Position numbers and translations under genes: made by a program. Under the pieces are notes generated by a model that was not told where the DNA came from, ran no database searches, and saw nothing but the letters and a program-made list of their open reading frames with translations. DNA of 64,000 nucleotides, taken from NCBI RefSeq assembly GCF_002097535.1, contig NZ_CP020772.1, positions 2,790,001 to 2,854,000 of the forward strand. Direction: 5' to 3'. Below are positions 59,051 to 64,000 of this stretch, piece by piece (the first letter of the stretch is position 1; every line of letters begins with the position of its first letter). This DNA comes from Halobacillus mangrovi. GTDB lineage: Bacteria; Bacillota; Bacilli; Bacillales; Halobacillaceae.

Positions 59051-59117
59051 CTACTCACAACAGCCTAAGTGGTTTCCATCTGGGTCGTAAAATGTAAAGC
59101 ACCTTGTATTTCCTTCA
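59051..59117 (-). pseudogene. C-terminal remnant of a VOC gene
   Basis: The minus strand reads CFTFYDPDGNHLGCCE, the characteristic end of VOC (glyoxalase) proteins (F-Y-DPDGN-x-L). It is in a different frame from the short ATG frame that runs into it (59118 upward), implying a frameshift and loss of the 5' part. Confidence 0.5.
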
Positions 59118-59320
59118 TGAACAGATCTCCTTGACTAGAACAATACCTTATATTTTCTTTTCTAATTTGGTGGTTTTTCCCCTTTATTATAGAGATCTGG
59201 AAAAATATAAGTTTAATCCATTGCACCATAGCGATCACTATAAGTAGAGTCATATTTGAAGTGGTAAATAGTCTCTAACCACTCTATCCCCCTTCTCCCT
59301 GTACGCAAAACCGCACAAAA

Positions 59321-59350
59321 AAAGAACGTGCCCGTTTGGACACGTCTTTC
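59321..59350 (-). terminator. Terminator of the SRPBCC-PhnB operon
   Basis: AAAGAACGTG and CACGTCTTT pair imperfectly across the loop; seven Ts follow on the minus strand. Confidence 0.75.
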
Positions 59351-59354
59351 TGCA

Positions 59355-59750
59355 TTATTCGAGGTTCAATTGCCAAGAAACTCCGTACCGGTCAACTACC
59401 CACCCGAATTTCTGACTGAAACCGTAATGATCGAGAGGCATTAATGCTTCTCCATTTTCACCTAACTTCTCGAAGAGCCGTTCGAGTTCTGCCATCGTTT
59501 CACATGTAATAAATAACGAGAAGGAAGGGGTAAAATCGAAATCATGAGGCGTTGGGCTATCTATACACATAATTTCCTGATCTTTTAAGGAGAATACTGC
59601 TTGCATTACCGTTCCTTCTTTCCCTGGTCCTTCCGCTCCATAGCGAGTCACCGATCTGATTTCTGAACCATCAATAACAGAAGTGTAGAACTTCATTGCC
59701 TCTTCAGCGTTTCCATCTTGAAACATTAAAAAGGGGGTGACTTTTTTCAC
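59355..59750 (-). CDS. PhnB-like VOC protein
   Basis: 131 aa from the GTG at 59750 eight bases after AAAGGAG. PhnB/3-demethylubiquinone-methyltransferase-like VOC fold: KKVTPFLMFQDGNAEEAMKF, VMQAVFSLKDQEIMCIDSP, SLFITCETMAELERLFEKLG and FGWVVDRYGVSWQLNLE (the conserved ending). Such genes are commonly paired with SRPBCC genes, as here with a 14-base gap. Function in Bacilli unknown; likely binds a small molecule. Confidence 0.88.
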   Translation of the reverse strand: MKKVTPFLMFQDGNAEEAMKFYTSVIDGSEIRSVTRYGAEGPGKEGTVMQAVFSLKDQEIMCIDSPTPHDFDFTPSFSLFITCETMAELERLFEKLGENGEALMPLDHYGFSQKFGWVVDRYGVSWQLNLE

Positions 59751-59764
59751 GTTAAAAACTCCTT

Positions 59765-60289
59765 TCACTGGTGCTTTTCGAGGTGTTCGTCGAGTCGATC
59801 CAATTGCGAATTGAAACCTTCAATCATTCCCATTCCTAAAACTTCTTTCAACTGTGCTTCAGATGCAAATTCAGATATAACCACTAGCTTTGAGTTCCCT
59901 TCCTTTTCCTTGAACTCAATTGTGATTTCCATTTTTGGCATGCCTTCGACTGCGTTTCCTTTCTCATCGGCAAAAACATCCGTATAAACAATTTTTTCCG
60001 GCTCCACGATTTCATTAAACGTCGCTTTTCCCCAGGACTCTTGGCCGTAAAAATCTCCCTGGGCCTTATCCATACACCTCATACAGTAAAGCCACGTACC
60101 ACCTGGCTTAAACTCGAATGTACGATTTTCCGTTTCCCATCCTTGTGGTCCCCACCAATCCGATAATTGCTTTGAATCTGAATAAGCTTGAAACAGAAGA
60201 CTCTGCGGAGCATGAAAGGTCCTCTCCATGACTAACACTCGCCCATCAACGTTTGTCCTCAGACCGCTGGCTGCTTCGTATTCAGACAT
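59765..60289 (-). CDS. SRPBCC (AHSA1-like START-fold) protein
   Basis: 174 aa from the ATG at 60289 after AAAGGAGAAAGG. AHSA1 features: RVLVMERTFHAPQSLLFQAY, DSKQLSDWWGPQGWETENRT, FEFKPGGTWLYCMR, FNEIVEPEKIVYTD and a C-terminal helix with GWxQ-like EGFNSQLDRLDEHL. The hydrophobic pocket likely binds an unidentified lipid or aromatic ligand. Operon with the PhnB-like gene. Confidence 0.9.
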   Translation of the reverse strand: MSEYEAASGLRTNVDGRVLVMERTFHAPQSLLFQAYSDSKQLSDWWGPQGWETENRTFEFKPGGTWLYCMRCMDKAQGDFYGQESWGKATFNEIVEPEKIVYTDVFADEKGNAVEGMPKMEITIEFKEKEGNSKLVVISEFASEAQLKEVLGMGMIEGFNSQLDRLDEHLEKHQ

Positions 60290-60389
60290 TTTCCTTTCTC
60301 CTTTCAGAAAGCAAGTAAGTGTTTTACAATTATCTTTTCGTTGTTTTCCTATCATTTTCCTTTATTCTTCAAAAAGAAAAAAAAATTGA

Positions 60390-60410
60390 GAGAAACCTCT
60401 ATGGCTTCTC
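60390..60410 (-). terminator. Terminator of the DUF421 gene
   Basis: GAGAAACC and GGCTTCTC stem (one mismatch), followed by a long T-run on the minus strand. Confidence 0.7.
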
Positions 60411-60411
60411 T

Positions 60412-61032
60412 TTATTGTAGTTGGTCTGGAAAGTTTTCTTTCGCTCGTTTGTCATTGATCTCGGTAAAAATATTCTGTTTTGGCTGAGCCTCTTCTGTAG
60501 CCAACTGAAGCTTCAATTGCGCCAACTGTTGAGCATTGCTTTCTAATGCCTGAATCAATTGGTTTAAATCCTTCTTTGTCACAGGTTGAGAATCTTGCTT
60601 CAAAGTAAAACCTACTTGCCCATTCGGCTCTAACGTGGCCCAATCAACATCAGTTATATTCGTAACATTTCTCTGGCGTAAATTCATCTCAAGCTGGTCC
60701 ACTGTCATCCGCAATCTGGAGAGCGTTTTCACTTGGATTTTTCCATTTTGAATGACAACTTTTGACTTACCCGTAATCAACCTCTCTAGTCCATCAGATT
60801 TCACTTGAACATATTCCATGGCAAGCAAAGTCAAAATTAATATTCCTCCCACCATAAAGGTCACCCATACGTTCTTACCAGCGACCGGCTGTATGAGCAA
60901 AGAACCAATTGCAATCATAATAACGGTCTCAGCCAAAGTCATTTGTGAAATTGTTTTTCTACCTGCAATGCGTAATAGAAAAGTACCTACGACAACAATG
61001 AGTGCCGCTTTCCAAATAAAGTCCCATTCCAT
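60412..61032 (-). CDS. DUF421 membrane protein (YetF/YdfR-like)
   Basis: 206 aa from the ATG at 61032 after GGAGGAG. Three N-terminal helices with FLLRIAGRKTISQMTLAETV and MIAIGSLLIQPVAGKNVWVT, then the cytoplasmic DUF421 domain with VKSDGLERLITGKSKVVIQN, SRLRMTVDQLEMNLRQRNVT and ATLEPNGQVGFTLK, plus a Gln-rich tail. YetF-type proteins are sporulation/stress-associated in Bacillus; biochemical role unknown. Confidence 0.9.
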   Translation of the reverse strand: MEWDFIWKAALIVVVGTFLLRIAGRKTISQMTLAETVIMIAIGSLLIQPVAGKNVWVTFMVGGILILTLLAMEYVQVKSDGLERLITGKSKVVIQNGKIQVKTLSRLRMTVDQLEMNLRQRNVTNITDVDWATLEPNGQVGFTLKQDSQPVTKKDLNQLIQALESNAQQLAQLKLQLATEEAQPKQNIFTEINDKRAKENFPDQLQ

Positions 61033-61187
61033 AGCGAATTCTCCTCCACTTGTGATATCCATTTTATCTTTAACAAAATAGGGGATGCTATTCGACATAA
61101 GAAAACCTGTTCCTATAGACCTTTTGAAACAGCACTAAGTCTATTGAATCAATTATTATTCTAATATAAAGAAATGCGCTGAATTTG

Positions 61188-61213
61188 GTTTGTCTTTTTC
61201 TTAAAGTGGATAT
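61188..61213 (+). promoter_or_regulatory. Possible sigma-B promoter of the YjzC gene
   Basis: GTTTGT, 14 bases, GGATAT: near the sigma-B consensus (GTTTAA, GGGTAT), 52 bases before the start codon at 61266. Suggestive only. Confidence 0.35.
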
Positions 61214-61265
61214 ATAGCTTATGTACACACAAAAATTCCAATTTTTAGAAATGGAGATAAAACAA

Positions 61266-61457
61266 ATGGCTGAACGTTACAAGACAGGAGAAAAAGCACC
61301 TAAGAATGGCACGTATACGTTTGATGGCTTAGTGGATGGCGGCAACGAGAGTGACATCAGTGAAGATGAGAAACAAGTGAAATTGGAAAGCGGAGAAACC
61401 TTCCCACCGCTTCGTTCTAAAAAAGAGGCGGCTTATTGGAAAGCTTCCAGTAACTAA
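61266..61457 (+). CDS. YjzC family protein
   Basis: 63 aa; ATG at 61266 after GGAGATAAAACAA. ERYKTGEKAPKNGTYTFDGL and ETFPPLRSKKEAAYWKASS match YjzC proteins of Bacillaceae (about 60 aa). Small soluble basic/acidic protein of unknown role. It has a good terminator. The frame is open to an earlier ATG at 61221, but that lacks a binding site. Confidence 0.8.
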   Translation: MAERYKTGEKAPKNGTYTFDGLVDGGNESDISEDEKQVKLESGETFPPLRSKKEAAYWKASSN

Positions 61458-61468
61458 GATGCATAGGA

Positions 61469-61499
61469 AGCCCTATCCTCTTCATGGATAGGGCTTTTT
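61469..61499 (+). terminator. Terminator of the YjzC gene
   Basis: AGCCCTATCC and GGATAGGGCT form a perfect 10-bp stem, followed by TTTTTA. Confidence 0.9.
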
Positions 61500-61535
61500 A
61501 TCGTTATTCAAAACTTTTCACTTGAGCCTTCCTTA

Positions 61536-61625
61536 TCAATGGAAACTTATCCCCTGCTTAAATACCAATACACCTACAACCATGATCAGTAAGCCCACCG
61601 TTTTTTGCATAGGTTTCTTTACATA
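61536..61625 (-). pseudogene. Possible C-terminal fragment of a membrane transporter
   Basis: A short minus-strand frame, NRYVKKPMQKTVGLLIMVVG then VLVFKQGISFH, looks like the last helix of a transporter. No matching upstream part is seen. Length makes the call weak. Confidence 0.3.
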
Positions 61626-61727
61626 TCTATTTCATAACTTGCAGGAGCTTTATCCTACACTCTTATACAAGATTTGATCAATAAATCGAATGGTTCTAGA
61701 AATAATAAGAACGAGGGGAGTGATCAT

Positions 61728-61817
61728 ATGGCTCAAGGTAATAAAAAACTGTCCAAGAAAAACGCCCAGCAACATGCGCGAAAAGAAGAGAAACAACCTC
61801 GAAAGCGCCAACCATAA
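61728..61817 (+). CDS. 29-residue basic peptide
   Basis: ATG at 61728 seven bases after GAGGGGAG. AQGNKKLSKKNAQQHARKEE then KQPRKRQP: strongly basic, no hydrophobic segment. Resembles short spore- or stress-associated basic proteins of Bacillaceae, but I cannot name the family. Confidence 0.55.
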   Translation: MAQGNKKLSKKNAQQHARKEEKQPRKRQP

Positions 61818-61846
61818 GAAAATAAGTTAATATGAAGCACAAAAAA

Positions 61847-61900
61847 AGGAACTCCTAAGATAGAGAGTTCCTCAGGCTGTCGAGAGCGATTCGACAGCCT
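61847..61900 (-). terminator. Two adjacent hairpins after the DUF4256 gene
   Basis: On the minus strand AGGCTGTCGA/TCGACAGCCT (61874-61900, perfect 10-bp stem) is followed at once by AGGAACTC/GAGTTCCT (61847-61872) and seven Ts. The second is a normal intrinsic terminator for the gene ending at 61951; the first is an additional stable stem. Confidence 0.75.
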
Positions 61901-61950
61901 CCCCAAATCTTACTAAATTAAAATTCTTAAAAATATTGCCCTCGCAATAA

Positions 61951-62526
61951 TTAGACCCTTAGTGAGCCACGAAATCCCCTGGCAGCGTAGTAAGATTCAG
62001 CGCCGTTATGATAAACAAAGACGTGACCGTAGCGAAAATCACAAAAAATTGCGCCACCGAGTTCTCTAATATCAGTAGGTGTTTGCACCCAACTCGACGT
62101 TTTCTTATCAAAATCTCCAAGTTCTTGAAGCTCTCGATATTGCACTTCCGTCAAAATTTCTATCCCCATCGAGCTGGCCATATGCATAGCACTGTTGTCA
62201 GGCTTATGTTTCTTTCTCGACTCTAGCGCTTCACGGTCGTAGCATACACTTCTGCGTCCTTTAGGACTTTCCGTTGAACAATCATAAAAAATGAATACGT
62301 CATTCTCTTCGTCATAGTCAATAACATCCGGTTCACCACCGGTTTTCTCCATTTCATTGAGGGACCACAGTTTTTCTTTATTAGTCTCTAACTTAGCTTT
62401 GACGTTCTCCCATTCCATACCTTTATGGCGGTTCACGTTTTTCTCAAAACGGTCTTTTAACACTGTAAGTAATTCTTCTTTTTGTTCTAGTGGCAAGTCA
62501 TTGCTGTTTTTACGTTTCATTGTCAT
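61951..62526 (-). CDS. DUF4256 protein
   Basis: 191 aa. DUF4256 signature: EELLTVLKDRFEKNVNRHKG, MEWENVKAKLETNKEKLWSL, NEMEKTGGEPDVIDYDEEND, FYDCSTESPKGRRSVCYDRE, GIEILTEVQYRELQELGDFD, and the ending ESYYAARGFRGSLRV. A family of unknown biochemical role found widely in bacteria. ATG after GGGGGAAGG; tandem hairpins follow. Confidence 0.9.
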   Translation of the reverse strand: MTMKRKNSNDLPLEQKEELLTVLKDRFEKNVNRHKGMEWENVKAKLETNKEKLWSLNEMEKTGGEPDVIDYDEENDVFIFYDCSTESPKGRRSVCYDREALESRKKHKPDNSAMHMASSMGIEILTEVQYRELQELGDFDKKTSSWVQTPTDIRELGGAIFCDFRYGHVFVYHNGAESYYAARGFRGSLRV

Positions 62527-62550
62527 GTCCTTCCCCCTTATTAGATTTCC

Positions 62551-62892
62551 TTATTCAAAGTAACACACTTGCAATTTATTACCATCCAAGTCGTAAAAAT
62601 CAAAAAAATGACTTACATCATCGTTATGTAGTGGATCTATTTGTACACCCTGACTTTTTAAACTTGAATAAGTGTCCTCAATATTTTTTGAAAAGAATAT
62701 TGGATAACTCTGATTCGTACTCATAGAGGTTAATCCCTCTTCAATCGTTAGTGGCACACCATTTCCAACGCTTAAAACTCGATATCCGTTACCCTCGAAT
62801 GCAACTCCGAATCCTAAGACTTCCTGATACCAATTACTGGATTTCTCTACGTCCTTTACTTTTATACAAACGGTGTCCAATCGATCAATCAT
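62551..62892 (-). CDS. VOC family protein
   Basis: 113 aa from the ATG at 62892 after AGGAGG. DRLDTVCIKVKDVEKSSNWY, QEVLGFGVAFEGNGYRVLSV and a second half ending FFDFYDLDGNKLQVCYFE, the glyoxalase-fold C-terminal motif with metal Glu replaced in position by Gln/Val near the end. Substrate unknown. Fourth intact VOC-type protein in the window, counting the PhnB-like one. Confidence 0.87.
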   Translation of the reverse strand: MIDRLDTVCIKVKDVEKSSNWYQEVLGFGVAFEGNGYRVLSVGNGVPLTIEEGLTSMSTNQSYPIFFSKNIEDTYSSLKSQGVQIDPLHNDDVSHFFDFYDLDGNKLQVCYFE

Positions 62893-63090
62893 GTGGTACC
62901 TCCTAATCAATCATGGTCTATACTAGTATTTCTTTCTATTCAAGATAAACCCTTTATTTTTGGGCTTATTCTACCTTGTCTTAGAGAACTTGAAAATTTA
63001 TTTATTTCGACAGCGGCTTACGACACCTATTCTCCAGTTACTAAAAGTATAATATTTCCATGCTAACTAAGGAATGGTGGAGGATAGAGA

Positions 63091-63837
63091 ATGCTACTAA
63101 GAAAAACCGCATTTGCATTAGGGATTTTGGGAATGAGTTTTAGTTTGTTGGTGATGCCGACAGAAGCTGCACAGAACGAAGCAATTATTATTAACAAAAG
63201 TAACAACCAACTAGCTTTTTATGAAAACGGTACTTTACAAAAAGTGTTTCCTGTAGCAACTGGAAGAACGAGGAGTTTAACTCCGGAAGGGAAATTTTCT
63301 TTAGTAAATAAGGTTAAAAACAGGCCATGGTATAAAGAAAACATTCCAGGTGGAGATCCTCGCAATCCACTAGGCGCGCGGTGGCTGGGGATAAAAGTTC
63401 CTGGAGATTGGGGACATACATCGGGAAATCTTTATGGAGTGCATGGAACAAATGATCCGGCCTCAATTGGAACCTACGCTTCCAGCGGTTGTATCCGTAT
63501 GTATAACAAAGATGTAATCTGGCTGTATGATCGTGCGGATAAGAATATTCCTGTCTACATTACAAGCTCTTCTTCATCCTTCACTACGTTAGCGCAAAAT
63601 TATGGGGTGGGTAAAGCCAAAAAAGTAGTCGCAGAATATGAAACCTTTAACGAGACCTTAAGATATGGCAGTAAAGGGGAATCAGTAAAAATTCTCCAGA
63701 GAAAACTTGACATTAGCGTTGATGGGTCTTTTGGAAAACAAACCTTATCTGCTGTAAAGAAATTTCAAAAATCAAAAGGGTTAATCGCTGATGGGGTTGT
63801 AGGACCAAAAACTAGGAAAGCCTTATTCAGTCATTAG
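63091..63837 (+). CDS. Secreted L,D-transpeptidase with peptidoglycan-binding domain
   Basis: 248 aa. Signal peptide (MLLRKTAFALGILGMSF to PTEAA), YkuD catalytic domain (EAIIINKSNNQLAFYENGTL, VFPVATGR, PEGKFSLVNKV) with His118 in YGVHGTNDPASIGTYASSGC and Cys134 in SSGCIRM, then a PG_binding_1 domain (YGSKGESVKILQRKLDISVD, GSFGKQTLSAVKKFQ). It forms 3-3 or other L,D-cross-links or attaches proteins in the cell wall or spore cortex. ATG after GGTGGAGG. Confidence 0.93.
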   Translation: MLLRKTAFALGILGMSFSLLVMPTEAAQNEAIIINKSNNQLAFYENGTLQKVFPVATGRTRSLTPEGKFSLVNKVKNRPWYKENIPGGDPRNPLGARWLGIKVPGDWGHTSGNLYGVHGTNDPASIGTYASSGCIRMYNKDVIWLYDRADKNIPVYITSSSSSFTTLAQNYGVGKAKKVVAEYETFNETLRYGSKGESVKILQRKLDISVDGSFGKQTLSAVKKFQKSKGLIADGVVGPKTRKALFSH

Positions 63838-63927
63838 CATCAATGGTCAACAAAAACATCCGCATCACCCTATATGCAGGTTAAATTTATTGTTCTTTCT
63901 AAATACAGTTTAAGAAAATCAGTTTAT

Positions 63928-63987
63928 CTAGATTTGATTCCCAATTGCAATCCCAACGATCATTCCAATTATGAGAAAGTTGTTCAT
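63928..63987 (-). CDS. Possible 19-residue single-helix peptide
   Basis: ATG at 63987 seven bases after AGGAG; NNFLIIGMIVGIAIGNQI, stop at 63928. A single Gly-rich hydrophobic helix. Very short, so uncertain, and the window ends just upstream. Confidence 0.35.
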   Translation of the reverse strand: MNNFLIIGMIVGIAIGNQI

Positions 63988-64000
63988 GTACTTAACTCCT

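Overview
The window reads as low-GC, spore-forming, aerobic Bacillaceae DNA, most likely Halobacillus or a close halophilic relative. Pointers are strong AGGAGG-type ribosome binding sites with many GTG/TTG starts, DUF3243, YjzC and Spo0E-like proteins, a class 3 fructose-bisphosphatase, an RsbR-type STAS protein, staphyloxanthin-type CrtQ/CrtO, and Bacillus-style Fur, BirA, purine, SAM and cobalamin control elements. The genus is inference. No rRNA, tRNA, CRISPR array, transposase or phage structural gene was seen.

Layout. 1-5.2 kb is an accessory stretch: small minus-strand genes of unknown function and a VOC protein, separated by a ~38-bp repeat family (GCCCCC..GTTGAAGACTCGAAATCAAGATAA) in fixed order; a plus-strand amine oxidase; a membrane gene broken by two in-frame TAA codons; and an inverted pair of the same repeat. 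5.2-8.4 kb holds a purine permease under a guanine-type riboswitch, then dapF-yjbQ. 8.6-12.4 kb has small membrane proteins, a DinB gene with an internal stop, a LysM protein, an SDR protein and a lipoprotein. 12.5-15.7 kb is a Fur-controlled siderophore uptake operon (binding lipoprotein plus double-length permease). 15.8-24.1 kb has an HTH protein, a methyltransferase, a hot-dog protein, a large FUSC exporter, DUF3243, a strong small-RNA candidate, two frameshifted small genes and PBP3 (pbpC). 24.2-30.8 kb includes DUF4269, crtO-crtQ, an esterase, a 2H phosphoesterase and several decayed or oddly started small genes. 31-35.9 kb has a branched-chain amino acid carrier and a four-gene operon of ornithine cyclodeaminase, small membrane protein, sodium symporter and unknown protein.

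36-43.7 kb carries NTF2, RsbR-like, SDR, fbp, a hydrolase, a methyltransferase and bioB with a BirA operator. 43.8-46.6 kb is metE under tandem SAM-I and adenosylcobalamin riboswitches, so the cobalamin-independent methionine synthase should be expressed only when both SAM and B12 coenzyme are scarce. 46.7-53 kb has VOC and HAD proteins, then a two-gene unit of ATP-grasp ligase plus a large protein of no recognised family, preceded by an AblB-like acetyltransferase. 53-64 kb has transporters (EamA, TauE), a CtaG-DUF2243 pair, stress-type small proteins (SRPBCC, PhnB-like, DUF421, YjzC), DUF4256, VOC, and a secreted L,D-transpeptidase.

Two themes run through the window. First, many small genes are interrupted by in-frame stops, frameshifts or loss of a normal start codon, while long housekeeping genes are intact. 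Second, several very short open frames with good ribosome binding sites encode single-helix peptides.
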